From Clostridia bacterium (GTDB taxonomy: Bacteria > Bacillota > Clostridia > Christensenellales > Borkfalkiaceae), in NCBI GenBank assembly GCA_900770185.1, contig CAAGJM010000017.1, forward strand, positions 1-57,068: a DNA stretch of 57,068 bases, in the 5' to 3' direction. Below, in pieces: positions 26,062 to 34,839 of this stretch; the first letter of the stretch is position 1, and the number at the start of each line of letters is the position of its first letter. Below the pieces are notes generated by a model. It did no database searches and was not told the origin of the DNA. It worked only from the letters and a program-made list of their open reading frames with translations. Made by a program: the position numbers and the translations under genes.

Positions 26062-27227
26062 TATTTTATCTCCTTTGCGGTCTCGACGCTCGCAGTTTCA
26101 TTGGTTTCGGTCACGGTTGGCTGTTTATCGGTTTTATTGCCGTCCGACTTTTTGCGGAAAACGACCTTATATCTCACAAAGAATTCGCATGCGATAATAA
26201 AGAAGTAAACAATGCCGATTATAAGGTTTGCAATCGAGTCGTTTTTAAAAGCAAAGTCCATACGGACCTGTTCCATACCCTTGGTGATAAACGCCACCAA
26301 AAAGCAAGTGCCGATAACTAACAGAGGATTGCAGTTAGCAAGCCACGTGGTCATTATTGCGGTAAAGCCCATATTGTTAGCGGTGTCCTTACCGATAGTG
26401 TGGCTTATCGCGCCCGTCAGTAAAAGCCCGATTATACCGCATATCGCGCCAGACATTATAAGGGTGCGAATAATTACCTTTTTAACGTTTATGCCGATAT
26501 ATTTTGCGGTAGGTTGACTATCGCCGACGACCGCCGTTTCGTATCCGTGTTTAGAAAATTTTACATACAGGAACACAAAGCCGAAAATCAATGCGCAAAC
26601 GAGTATGGTCAAAAGGTGCGCGTTGCCGATTTCAGGCAGGTTGCCGTATTCGATGGGTTTTAAAACCCCCGAACCGCTCGTGACCCATTTCGCTATAAAA
26701 AAGGTTACTAAGCCTTGAGCGATATAGTTCATCATCAGGGTGAATAGCGACTCGTTCGTGTTGAAGTACGCCTTGCATATCGCGGGGATAACCGCCCATA
26801 TAGCGCCCGCAAGTATACTCGACACTATCATACATAAAATAATCACGCCGTCGGGTGCTTTACCGCCCATATAATGCATGCACATAATAGTCGCCAACCC
26901 GCCGATTAAAATCTGACCGTTCGCGCCAAGGTTCCAGAACTTCATTTTAAACGCCGGGAGAAGCGCCATCGAAACGCCTATTAAAAGGAAAGCCGTTCTT
27001 AAAAACACCCAGAATTTTCTTTGAGAACCGAACGCCCCCGTAAACAGCGAGCCGAAAAATGAAAACGGGTTACCGTCCTCGCCCGCGACGGAGCATAGTA
27101 TTCCGCATAATAACAAACCGCCGACGATAGCCGCGGCGTAAATGCCGATTTTAGTCCTGATTTTTAAATTGTCGCGCTTGACGACGTGGAACAGCGGTTC
27201 ACGCGCTGCTTTGTTTTCGGTTTTCAT
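26061..27227 (-). CDS. ABC transporter permease (nucleoside/BMP type, first permease)
   Basis: A 388-residue membrane protein of the NupB/YufP type with about nine helices; the cytoplasmic loop VVGDSQPTAKYIGINVKKV is the family coupling segment. The frame is open further upstream, but the ATG at 27227 overlaps the ATPase stop (ATGA) and has GGAGGAC before it, so this start is chosen. The C-terminal 40 residues are charged and variable. It pairs with the permease encoded next to form the channel. Confidence 0.92.
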   Translation of the reverse strand: MKTENKAAREPLFHVVKRDNLKIRTKIGIYAAAIVGGLLLCGILCSVAGEDGNPFSFFGSLFTGAFGSQRKFWVFLRTAFLLIGVSMALLPAFKMKFWNLGANGQILIGGLATIMCMHYMGGKAPDGVIILCMIVSSILAGAIWAVIPAICKAYFNTNESLFTLMMNYIAQGLVTFFIAKWVTSGSGVLKPIEYGNLPEIGNAHLLTILVCALIFGFVFLYVKFSKHGYETAVVGDSQPTAKYIGINVKKVIIRTLIMSGAICGIIGLLLTGAISHTIGKDTANNMGFTAIMTTWLANCNPLLVIGTCFLVAFITKGMEQVRMDFAFKNDSIANLIIGIVYFFIIACEFFVRYKVVFRKKSDGNKTDKQPTVTETNETASVETAKEIK

Positions 27228-28924
27228 TCGTTGTCCTCCGTCGTTTTTTCTAAGTTTTCCCACTCTTCGGCGGTTAAGTTACTGTCTTTTGCCTTACCGA
27301 AGTTTTTGTCTTTTTTAACCTCGTTTAAGTCGAGCGCGCCCGTCATCATAAGCCCCAATTCTTCCTTAGTGGTCTTATTAGCGTGAACGATGCCCATGTT
27401 TTTGCCGTGGCAAAGCACCATAATTTTATCGCAAAGCGCAAGCATAACGTCCAAGTCTTCGCCGATAAACAATACGCCCGTACCCTTTTCTTTTTGTTCG
27501 TTCAAAATGTTATATATGGTGTAGGACGAATTGATGTCGAGTCCGCGCACGGGGTAAGCGGTTATTATAACGTTTGGCGATGATTCTATTTCTCTCCCGA
27601 CCAAAACTTTTTGAACGTTGCCGCCCGATAACCTTCTTACCGGCGTTTCGCTTGACGGGGTTACTATCTGCAACTTTTCGATAAGCTCGTTCGCCCGCTC
27701 TCTTGCGGCTTTTCTGTCAACGAAAGGACAAGACTTGTTTATCGCGCCGGTAACGGCGTTCACCGTCTTTTTTACCCCCGATAAAAACTTGTTATCGCCG
27801 TCCTTTGCGGGGACGGGGGGAATGTGAAACTCCCGCTCGCCGTAAGTTTTAAGCATCATGTTGTCCGTTATCGAAAAGGACGGGGCAAGCCCCATGCCGA
27901 GCCTGTCTTCGGGGATAAAGCTCATCGAAACGCCTTTTTCGATAATCGTTTTCGGCGGAAGACCCACTATGCTTTCGCCTTTATGGGTTATTTGACCTTT
28001 TAAGGGGCGTAAACCCGCAATCGCTTCGCAAAGTTCCTTTTGTCCGCACCCGGCAACGCCCGCAACGCCTAAAATTTCGCCGCCGCGAATGTAAAAGTTC
28101 ACGCCTTTAATGGCTTCCGCGCCGTCGTCTGACTTAACGCATAAATCCCTTATCTCTAAAAGTGGGCGGTCAAAGTCGGTTTTGGTGCGCTCGATGTGAA
28201 GGTCCGTTTTTTTGCCGACCATCATTTCTGTCAAAGCCTTCTCGTTCGTGTCTTTGGTGTCTACCGTCGTTATATATTCGCCTTTTCTGAGGACGGTCAC
28301 TTTATCCGATATTGCTAAAACTTCGTTTAACTTGTGGGTTATTATGATAATCGATTTGCCGTCGTCGCGCATTTTGCGGATAACGTTGAACAGTTTTTCC
28401 GTTTCCTGCGGGGTTAAAACGGCGGTGGGTTCGTCTAATATCAGAATATCCGCGCCGCGGTACAAAACTTTAATAATTTCTACCGTTTGCTTTTCGGAAA
28501 CCGACATTTCGTGAATTTTCTTTTTGCAGTCGATTGAAAACCCGTATTTATCCGCTATTTCCTGCACGCGCGCGGTTACCGTTTTTAAACTGTATTTATC
28601 GTTTACGCCTAAAACTATATTTTCTGCGGCGGTGAATACGTCAACAAGTTTAAAGTGTTGATGTATCATACCTATTTTATATTTAAACGCGTCGATGGGC
28701 GACTTTATAAAAACTTCTTGCCCGTTTATGTATATTGAGCCGCTGTCGGGCGCGTATATGCCCGAAATCATATTCATAAGGGTGGTTTTGCCGGAACCGT
28801 TTTCCCCTAAAATAGCAAGCACCTCGTGCTTGTTAAGTTTTAAATTCACGTTCTTGTTGGCAACGACGTCGCCGAATGTTTTCGTAATGTTTTTAAGTTC
28901 TATGGCAACCTGAGTGTTTTGCAT
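27224..28924 (-). CDS. ABC transporter ATP-binding protein (nucleoside/BMP type)
   Basis: A 566-residue protein with two ABC domains, as in NupA/YufO and RbsA. Domain 1 has Walker A GENGSGKTT and Walker B ILILDEPTAVL, with a variant signature (MSVSEKQ). Domain 2 has the degenerate P-loop GVAGCGQKEL, lacking the Lys-Thr, and a good signature LSGGNVQK; this asymmetry is normal in the family. It follows the binding-protein gene after a stable hairpin and overlaps the first permease by 4 bases. Confidence 0.95.
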   Translation of the reverse strand: MQNTQVAIELKNITKTFGDVVANKNVNLKLNKHEVLAILGENGSGKTTLMNMISGIYAPDSGSIYINGQEVFIKSPIDAFKYKIGMIHQHFKLVDVFTAAENIVLGVNDKYSLKTVTARVQEIADKYGFSIDCKKKIHEMSVSEKQTVEIIKVLYRGADILILDEPTAVLTPQETEKLFNVIRKMRDDGKSIIIITHKLNEVLAISDKVTVLRKGEYITTVDTKDTNEKALTEMMVGKKTDLHIERTKTDFDRPLLEIRDLCVKSDDGAEAIKGVNFYIRGGEILGVAGVAGCGQKELCEAIAGLRPLKGQITHKGESIVGLPPKTIIEKGVSMSFIPEDRLGMGLAPSFSITDNMMLKTYGEREFHIPPVPAKDGDNKFLSGVKKTVNAVTGAINKSCPFVDRKAARERANELIEKLQIVTPSSETPVRRLSGGNVQKVLVGREIESSPNVIITAYPVRGLDINSSYTIYNILNEQKEKGTGVLFIGEDLDVMLALCDKIMVLCHGKNMGIVHANKTTKEELGLMMTGALDLNEVKKDKNFGKAKDSNLTAEEWENLEKTTEDNE

Positions 28925-29034
28925 TTTATCTCCGTAATTTTGCGTTCTTACGCGAAATGAAGGTGTACTTAATAGTGGTGTAGAGAATAATTCGATGTTG
29001 AAAAATTTAGAAGTTGCTTTTTTAAACGCCGTAA

Positions 29035-29055
29035 GGCGGAGTATAAAACTCCGCC
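29035..29055 (-). promoter_or_regulatory. Intercistronic hairpin between binding protein and ATPase
   Basis: Exact 8-base arms GGCGGAGT and ACTCCGCC with a 5-base loop, no clean T tail on the minus strand. Such hairpins usually protect the upstream message, giving more binding protein than transporter. Confidence 0.5.
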
Positions 29056-29081
29056 CGTTTTGCGTTTATTACGTTTAAAAG

Positions 29082-30290
29082 TTATTCTTTCGTGTCTTCG
29101 CCGATGGTGATACCGTCGATGATGATATCGAAGTAAGGAGCGGAACGTTTGTTGCTTTCAAGGAAGATGCCGTTTTCAACGACGTCCGTGTCGGGGGTGA
29201 AATTCTTGTCGGCGTTTACGTCTGCTTTGTACTGAGTAAGGTGTCCGTCAGCGTCCATGGTAATGTTTTTGTTGGTCGCGGCAGCGGTTATAACGGTGAA
29301 TTTCGAGCAATCGAACACTTTAAGTTCGCCGCTTTCAAGTTTAGCTTTAACTTCGTCGAGTTTAGCCTGGGTGCCTGCCGCAGCGGCGCCGCCGAGAGTG
29401 GTTATCTGAACCGAACCGGTTGCTAAGGTACCGGTGTAGTCGGTGGGGATAGAGTTGGTTTTGCCGAGAGCTTTGTCGAGCATAAGTTCGAAGTAGGGCT
29501 GCCAGTTGATTTTGGAAGCAATAACGAAAGTATCGTTGTTGGGGTTAATGCCGTTGTAGAATACGTTGGGAACGTTCTTTTCTTTGCACGCGGTGGGAAC
29601 GCCCATCGAGTCTGCGTGACCGGAAACGAGCGCTGCGCCGTTATTGATAAGTTTTAAAGCAGCGTTCTTTTCAGCGGTTTCATTGTACCAAGAATAGGTG
29701 TAGCTTACTTCCATGGTAACGTCTTCAACGATAGATTTTGCGCCAAGGTAGAACGAAGTCATACCGGAAATAACTTCCGCGTAGGGGTGAGCGCCTACGT
29801 AACCCATTTTGTTTTTACCTAATTCTTTAAGCTTCATACCTGCCGCAACGCCCGCTAAGTATCTTCCTTCGTAAATGGAAGCGAAAGCGTTATGGAAGTT
29901 TGCAACGTTTTCGGTGTGAGCCGAATTGCCGGTTGCATGGCAGAATTCGGTATCTTTATATTGTTTAGCCGCTTTAAGCATATTAGCTTCGTGACCGAAA
30001 GAATCGGCAAAAACTACTTTATAGCCTTCGTCTGCAAAGCCTGCGGCTTTGTTGTAGCAATCGTCGCCTTCTTCGGGAACGTCTACGACGATAGTATATT
30101 GCTTTTTAGTCAACCCTTTTGCTTTGCACGCAGCTTCGAATGCGTCGATAAAGTTCTTATCGTAAGAAGAGTTATCGCCGTGCAAGCAGATAAGCGCGGC
30201 AACTTTATCGTTTTTTCCGCACGCGGTAAGCGCGCCGACGGAGCAGACTGCTAAGGAAGCAGCAAGCAACATAGTTATAAACTTCTTCAT
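29082..30290 (-). CDS. BMP-family substrate-binding lipoprotein
   Basis: A 402-residue exported protein. The signal peptide ends in the lipobox LTAC (Cys24), then KVAALICLHGDNSSYDKNFIDAFEAACK begins the BMP (basic membrane protein/TmpC/NupN) domain, a periplasmic-binding-type fold for purine nucleosides. It captures ligand outside the membrane for the ABC proteins encoded downstream. It sits right after xpt under the same leader. Confidence 0.94.
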   Translation of the reverse strand: MKKFITMLLAASLAVCSVGALTACGKNDKVAALICLHGDNSSYDKNFIDAFEAACKAKGLTKKQYTIVVDVPEEGDDCYNKAAGFADEGYKVVFADSFGHEANMLKAAKQYKDTEFCHATGNSAHTENVANFHNAFASIYEGRYLAGVAAGMKLKELGKNKMGYVGAHPYAEVISGMTSFYLGAKSIVEDVTMEVSYTYSWYNETAEKNAALKLINNGAALVSGHADSMGVPTACKEKNVPNVFYNGINPNNDTFVIASKINWQPYFELMLDKALGKTNSIPTDYTGTLATGSVQITTLGGAAAAGTQAKLDEVKAKLESGELKVFDCSKFTVITAAATNKNITMDADGHLTQYKADVNADKNFTPDTDVVENGIFLESNKRSAPYFDIIIDGITIGEDTKE

Positions 30291-30366
30291 ATAAACCTCC
30301 GTTTGCCTTGCGGCAAATTATTTGCTTTTATATTCCCGCCGTGCAAGCTATGCAAGCGGTTTTAAT

Positions 30367-30942
30367 TTAATCTTTAACGAACTCGATTTTCCCGTCTTCC
30401 ATTTTAGCGATGCGGGCAAGCGAATAAACGTCGTACCCGAGGTCAACGAGTTTTTGATATCCGCCCTGATAGGTTTTTTCAACGCAGCAGCTAATCCCCT
30501 TAACGGTGCCGCCCGCTTGCTTAACTATATCTATAAGCCCTAAGCACGCGTTGCCGTTCGCTAAAAAATCGTCCACTATCAAAACGTTGTCTTCCGCGTT
30601 TAAATATTCTTTCGAAACCATAATCGTGTTTTCGGTTTTATGGGTGAAAGAGAATACTTTCGAAAAGTAAACGTCGTCGGAAATGTTAAGCGATTTATGC
30701 TTTTTGGCAACCAATACTTTGCAATTAAAAAACTGCGCCGTAATACACGCGATTCCTATGCCCGACGCTTCGACGGTCAAAATCTTGTTTACGTTGCAGT
30801 TTTTATAATGTTCGTATATTTCTTTGCCGAGGGTGTTAAGGCAGGCTACGTCCATCCGGTGGTTCAAAAATCCGTCGACCTTTAAAATGCCGCCGTCCAA
30901 AACCTTACCTTCGGTTAAAATTTTTTGTTCCAGATACCTCAT
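30367..30942 (-). CDS. xpt: Xanthine phosphoribosyltransferase
   Basis: A 191-residue purine salvage enzyme making XMP from xanthine and PRPP. The PRPP-binding motif is in VLIVDDFLANGNA, and the N-terminus MRYLEQKILTEGKVL and the length are typical of Xpt. It is preceded by a guanine-type riboswitch and followed by the purine transporter genes, an arrangement that supports the call. Confidence 0.96.
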   Translation of the reverse strand: MRYLEQKILTEGKVLDGGILKVDGFLNHRMDVACLNTLGKEIYEHYKNCNVNKILTVEASGIGIACITAQFFNCKVLVAKKHKSLNISDDVYFSKVFSFTHKTENTIMVSKEYLNAEDNVLIVDDFLANGNACLGLIDIVKQAGGTVKGISCCVEKTYQGGYQKLVDLGYDVYSLARIAKMEDGKIEFVKD

Positions 30943-30981
30943 AACCGTTCCTTCAAAGCAAAAGAATTAAAAAATTGAAAA

Positions 30982-31005
30982 AAACAAGTTAAAAATAACT
31001 TGTTT
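30982..31005 (-). terminator. Riboswitch-controlled terminator before xpt
   Basis: Exact 10-base arms AAACAAGTTA and TAACTTGTTT with a 4-base loop; on the minus strand seven T follow. It lies between the aptamer and xpt, so it is the expression platform. Confidence 0.8.
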
Positions 31006-31052
31006 GCCAATAAAAAACATTACCCCTGATAAAAGCAGTTGAGAGTAATTAT

Positions 31053-31121
31053 CCAATAGTCGCAACTTGCGGCGTTGCGGTAGAAACTTACGGGCCCTTA
31101 ATTTATCCGTAGATATATTGG
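31053..31121 (-). promoter_or_regulatory. Purine riboswitch, guanine/xanthine class
   Basis: On the minus strand, P1 is CCAATA/TATTGG. P2 is TACGG/CCGTA with a 13-base loop. J2/3 reads GTTTCTACC, as in all purine riboswitches. P3 is GCAAC/GTTGC with loop GCCGCAA, and J3/1 reads GACTAT with the discriminating C, which pairs with guanine. P2's loop is longer than the usual 7 bases. Downstream TATTGGCAA can pair with the 5' strand TTGCCAATA, giving an antiterminator that competes with both P1 and the terminator. Confidence 0.88.
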
Positions 31122-31142
31122 CAATATTCAATTTATGCTTAC

Positions 31143-31171
31143 AGTTTATATGATAAAAGTTTTTTTGTCAA
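31143..31171 (-). promoter_or_regulatory. Promoter of the xpt-transporter operon
   Basis: On the minus strand, a perfect TTGACA (31171-31166), a 17-base spacer and TAAACT (31148-31143), about 20 bases before the aptamer. The rest of the gap up to 31409 shows a GGAGCGGA direct repeat and nothing else I can name. Confidence 0.65.
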
Positions 31172-31409
31172 ACGAAAAAACGACAATTTTTTTAATTTCA
31201 CAATAGATTTTTTCACGCCGTTTGCACCCCCTTTTCAATATATAATGGAGCGGAATATAAAGGAGCGGATTAGATTAGCGGGTAGCGGGGGTTGCCGCGG
31301 CGGTACGTAAGCGCCGCAAGTAAAAATTTTGCGTTTGCCGCCGTTTTGTTTGCTTAAAAAGTCGCGTTGTGTTAAACTTTACGGGTATTAAATTCACGCG
31401 GGATAAAAT

Positions 31410-32381
31410 ATGGAACTGTTTACTTCAACTTTAAGCCAGATGCTTGTGCTTTTTTTGTTTATAGCGATAGGCTTCGTTTTACAAAAAACGAAAATCGTGC
31501 CCGAAAGCGGCGCGGGCGTTATTTCTAAACTCGAAAACAACTTGTTCGTGCCGGCGGTGGTTTTGTCCACGTTTATGCAAAACTGTACGGTCGGATACAT
31601 TAAAACTTCGTGGAGGCTCATTCTTTTCGGACTTATCGTGGCGGCGGTGACCATCGCGCTCGGCTTAATAATCGCAAAATTCACGTCAAAGGACGATTTT
31701 ATCCGCAAAACTTATGCTTACGGGCTGTGTTTTGCAAACTTCTCATTTATGGGTATTGCCGTTTTAAAGGCGTTATATCCGCAATTTTTAACGGACTATT
31801 TGCTGTTCACTCTCCCCGCGCAGGTCGCCTTGTACGGCTGGATGATACCCTACCTTTTAATACCGAAGGAGAATTCGGCTGAAAGCGGCGAAGCGGCTCT
31901 TACTAAAAAAGAAAAGTTTAAAAAGAAAATCAAACCCTTCATTAACCCCATGTTCATCGCCGTTTTGGCGGGCATAATTATAGGGGTTAGCGGTCTTGGC
32001 GCGATTTTACCTGAATTTATAACCGAAACGGTTAAACAGGCGGGTAACTGCATGTCGCCGCTCGCGATGCTTTTAACGGGGCTTGTCGTTGCGAAATACG
32101 ACTTGAAGCCGGTGCTGAAAATGCCGTCGCTTTATATCGTAACGGCGTTAAGGCTTATAATTTTACCCTTTTTGTTCGGCTTTATTTTAAAGCTCACGCC
32201 GCTTAGAACGGGCGTTTATATGCTCGTTATGATTTGTTACGTTTCGATGCCGCTCGGCTTGAATACCGTAGTTATTCCTACCGCATACGGTAAGGATACG
32301 TCGCTTGCGGCGGGCATGGCGCTTATATCCCACGTCTTATCCGTGCTTACGATACCCCTCGTTTTTATGGTCTTTTTGTGA
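31410..32381 (+). CDS. AEC-family (auxin efflux carrier) transporter
   Basis: A 323-residue protein with about ten membrane helices in two bundles separated by a charged cytoplasmic loop (about 152-175, KENSAESGEAALTKKEKFKKK). The order of helices and phrases such as FANFSFMGIAVL and MPLGLNTVVIPTAYG fit the AEC family, which exports or takes up organic acids such as malate. The substrate cannot be told. It is a single-gene unit ended by a terminator at 32417. Confidence 0.9.
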   Translation: MELFTSTLSQMLVLFLFIAIGFVLQKTKIVPESGAGVISKLENNLFVPAVVLSTFMQNCTVGYIKTSWRLILFGLIVAAVTIALGLIIAKFTSKDDFIRKTYAYGLCFANFSFMGIAVLKALYPQFLTDYLLFTLPAQVALYGWMIPYLLIPKENSAESGEAALTKKEKFKKKIKPFINPMFIAVLAGIIIGVSGLGAILPEFITETVKQAGNCMSPLAMLLTGLVVAKYDLKPVLKMPSLYIVTALRLIILPFLFGFILKLTPLRTGVYMLVMICYVSMPLGLNTVVIPTAYGKDTSLAAGMALISHVLSVLTIPLVFMVFL

Positions 32382-32416
32382 TACATGGAGTTATCCGAAT
32401 TTGCAAAATTATATCT

Positions 32417-32451
32417 AAAATCGGTTTTTCACGAAGCCGATTTTTCTTTTT
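32417..32451 (+). terminator. Terminator after the AEC transporter
   Basis: The arms AAAATCGG (32417-32424) and CCGATTTT (32437-32444) are exact complements and are followed by a T-rich run. Confidence 0.65.
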
Positions 32452-32463
32452 TTATAAAAACCG

Positions 32464-32507
32464 TTTACATAATTTCGCGGTTATGGTAAAATTATTCAAT
32501 AAATAAT
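32464..32507 (+). promoter_or_regulatory. nadE promoter with overlapping palindrome
   Basis: TTTACA (32464-32469), a 17-base spacer, TAAAAT (32487-32492). An inverted repeat ATTATT-N5-AATAAT (32491-32507) covers the end of the -10 box and the likely start of transcription, a good place for a repressor such as the HTH domain of the gene itself. Confidence 0.5.
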
Positions 32508-32526
32508 CAACTTAGGGGCTTACGTT

Positions 32527-34701
32527 ATGGTAGAAGATTTAATCAAAAATATAAAATCGAAAAAAGCGGAACTTAATTTAACGAACGCCGAACTTTCCGA
32601 AAAAAGCGGGGTGCCGCTCGGTACGCTCAACAAAATTTTAAGCGGGGCGGCAAACGGGGTTAAAGCGCAGACTTTGTTTAAATTAAACGCCGCGCTCGGC
32701 TTAAGCGACGATACGGCGGTTTTGCCGTCCGATAAAGTCGCAGCCGCTAAAAACGATACGTCGGCGAGCGCGCAAGGCGTGAAAAATTACGGCTTCGTTA
32801 AAGTTGCGGCGTGCTCGCCCGCGCACAGGGTTGCAGACGTTAAGTATAACGTTGCCGAAATTAAAAAAAGCATTTTTGAGGCGCGCGATAAAGGGGTGGC
32901 GGTGCTTGTCTTTCCCGAATGTTCCATAACCGCTTACACGGTGGGCGACCTTGTGTATCAGGACGCGCTTTTAAACGCCGCACGCGCGGGGCTTAAAGAT
33001 ATTGCCGAGTATACGCGCGGCATAAATATGCTTATATTCGTCGGCTTGCCGCTTAAAAAAGACGGGGCTATTTACAATGTGGCGGCGGCTGTTTTTAACG
33101 GTGAAGTTTTAGGTTTCACCGCAAAAACTTTCATTCCGAATTATAACGAGTTTTATGAAAAACGCCACTTTAAACCCTCGCCCGAAGCGGTCGAAAGGGT
33201 GCGTTTTTACGGCAAAGATTTGCCTTTCGGCAACAAAATTATTTATCGTAGCGACGTTATGGAGAACTTCACCGTCGCCGCCGAAATCTGCGAAGATTTA
33301 TGGGTCGCTACCCCGCCAAGCGTTAAAAACGCTCTTCACGGCGCAATGATAAACGTCAACTTATCCGCAAGCGATGAAATTATCGGCAAGGCGGAATATC
33401 GCCGCACCCTTATATCCGCTCATTCGGGCGCGATAGTCGGGGCGTACGTTTATGCGGACGCGGGCGTCGGCGAAAGCACCACCGATATGGTTTTTGCCGG
33501 GCACGATTTGATTTACGAAAACGGCAGGCGTTTAGCGGAAAGCGAACTTTTTGAGGGCGGCTTTATAACCGCGGACGTAGACGTAGACTATCTCGCGTTC
33601 GAGCGGAGCAAACTTTATAATTACGACTATAATTTAAGCGAGGGGTTTGAAACCGTTTACTTTTCATATTCGCCCGAAATTAAAAACTTCGAGCGCGTTT
33701 ACGCAAAAACGCCCTTCGTTCCGAGGTCGGGCGCGGAAATCGCGGACAGGGCGGAACTTATTTTAAACATGCAGGCGCACGCGCTCGCAAGGCGCGCCGA
33801 ACACGCTCGCGCAAAAACACTCGTCATCGGCGTTTCGGGCGGGCTTGACAGCACGCTTGCGCTCCTTGTATGCGTCCGCGCGATGAAGATACTGTCGAGG
33901 AGCGGAAAGGACGTTCTGGCGGTCACCATGCCGTGCTTCGGCACGACGAAACGCACCAAATCGAACGCCGCCGTTTTAAGCGAGGGTTTGGGCGTAACCC
34001 TTAAAGAAGTGGATATCACGGCGGCGGTGCGCGCTCACTTTAACGATATCGGACAGAGCGAAGAAGTGACCGACGTTACCTACGAAAATTCGCAGGCGCG
34101 CGAGCGCACGCAGGTTTTAATGGACTTGGCGAACAAGACGGGCGGAATAGTCGTCGGCACGGGCGACTTATCCGAACTCGCACTCGGATGGGCGACTTAT
34201 AACGGCGACCACATGAGCATGTACGCCGTAAACTCGTCCGTTCCGAAAACGCTTATACGCTACCTTGTCTCGCACGAAGCGAAGCGTTCCGAAAAGGCGG
34301 TTAAAGACGCGCTTCTCGACATTTTAGACACTCCTGTTTCCCCCGAACTTATCCCGCCGAAAGACGGCGAAATTTCGCAGCGCACCGAAGATATAGTGGG
34401 GCCCTATATTCTTCACGACTTCTATCTTTTTTACGCCGTAAGAATGGGCTTTACGCCGTCCAAAATCTACTTTATCGCGAAAAAAACATTCGCAAAAGAT
34501 TATGACGACGAGACTCTTTATAAGTGGCTTAAAAACTTCTACAACAGATTTTTTACTCAACAATTCAAGCGTTCCTGCATTCCCGACGGGGTTAAAATAG
34601 GTTCGCTTACCCTTTCCCCGCGCGGCGACTGGCGCATGCCGAGCGACGCCGTCCGCGACCTTTGGCTGGAAGACTTGGAAAACATAAAGCCGTCCGTGTA
34701 A
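32527..34701 (+). CDS. nadE: Glutamine-dependent NAD+ synthetase with N-terminal HTH domain
   Basis: A 724-residue fusion. Residues 1-60 form an XRE-like helix-turn-helix (LTNAELSEKSGVPLGTLNKIL). After a linker comes a nitrilase-type glutaminase (about 88-385) with the Glu131-Lys200-Cys255 triad, then the NAD synthetase domain (about 410-720) with the ATP loop SGGLDS at 437-442 and GTGDLSELALGWATYNGDH. It makes NAD+ from deamido-NAD using glutamine nitrogen. Usual bacterial two-domain enzymes lack the first 85 residues. The HTH suggests the enzyme also binds DNA, perhaps its own promoter, which carries a palindrome. Confidence 0.95.
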   Translation: MVEDLIKNIKSKKAELNLTNAELSEKSGVPLGTLNKILSGAANGVKAQTLFKLNAALGLSDDTAVLPSDKVAAAKNDTSASAQGVKNYGFVKVAACSPAHRVADVKYNVAEIKKSIFEARDKGVAVLVFPECSITAYTVGDLVYQDALLNAARAGLKDIAEYTRGINMLIFVGLPLKKDGAIYNVAAAVFNGEVLGFTAKTFIPNYNEFYEKRHFKPSPEAVERVRFYGKDLPFGNKIIYRSDVMENFTVAAEICEDLWVATPPSVKNALHGAMINVNLSASDEIIGKAEYRRTLISAHSGAIVGAYVYADAGVGESTTDMVFAGHDLIYENGRRLAESELFEGGFITADVDVDYLAFERSKLYNYDYNLSEGFETVYFSYSPEIKNFERVYAKTPFVPRSGAEIADRAELILNMQAHALARRAEHARAKTLVIGVSGGLDSTLALLVCVRAMKILSRSGKDVLAVTMPCFGTTKRTKSNAAVLSEGLGVTLKEVDITAAVRAHFNDIGQSEEVTDVTYENSQARERTQVLMDLANKTGGIVVGTGDLSELALGWATYNGDHMSMYAVNSSVPKTLIRYLVSHEAKRSEKAVKDALLDILDTPVSPELIPPKDGEISQRTEDIVGPYILHDFYLFYAVRMGFTPSKIYFIAKKTFAKDYDDETLYKWLKNFYNRFFTQQFKRSCIPDGVKIGSLTLSPRGDWRMPSDAVRDLWLEDLENIKPSV

Positions 34702-34757
34702 AAGGCGGATAAATAAGCGGTAATATAACGGCGCGCGTAATTTTTTAAACTTAAAAC

Positions 34758-34795
34758 CCCCTTTCGCTATCTCGCGAAAGGGGATTTGTTTTGGT
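34758..34795 (+). terminator. Terminator after nadE
   Basis: Exact 10-base arms CCCCTTTCGC and GCGAAAGGGG with a 6-base loop, followed by ATTTGTTTT. It may also serve the convergent lipoprotein gene. Confidence 0.75.
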
Positions 34796-34839
34796 TATAA
34801 GCCTTGATATGGTTTGGTTATTGCGACATTGAAATTCGC

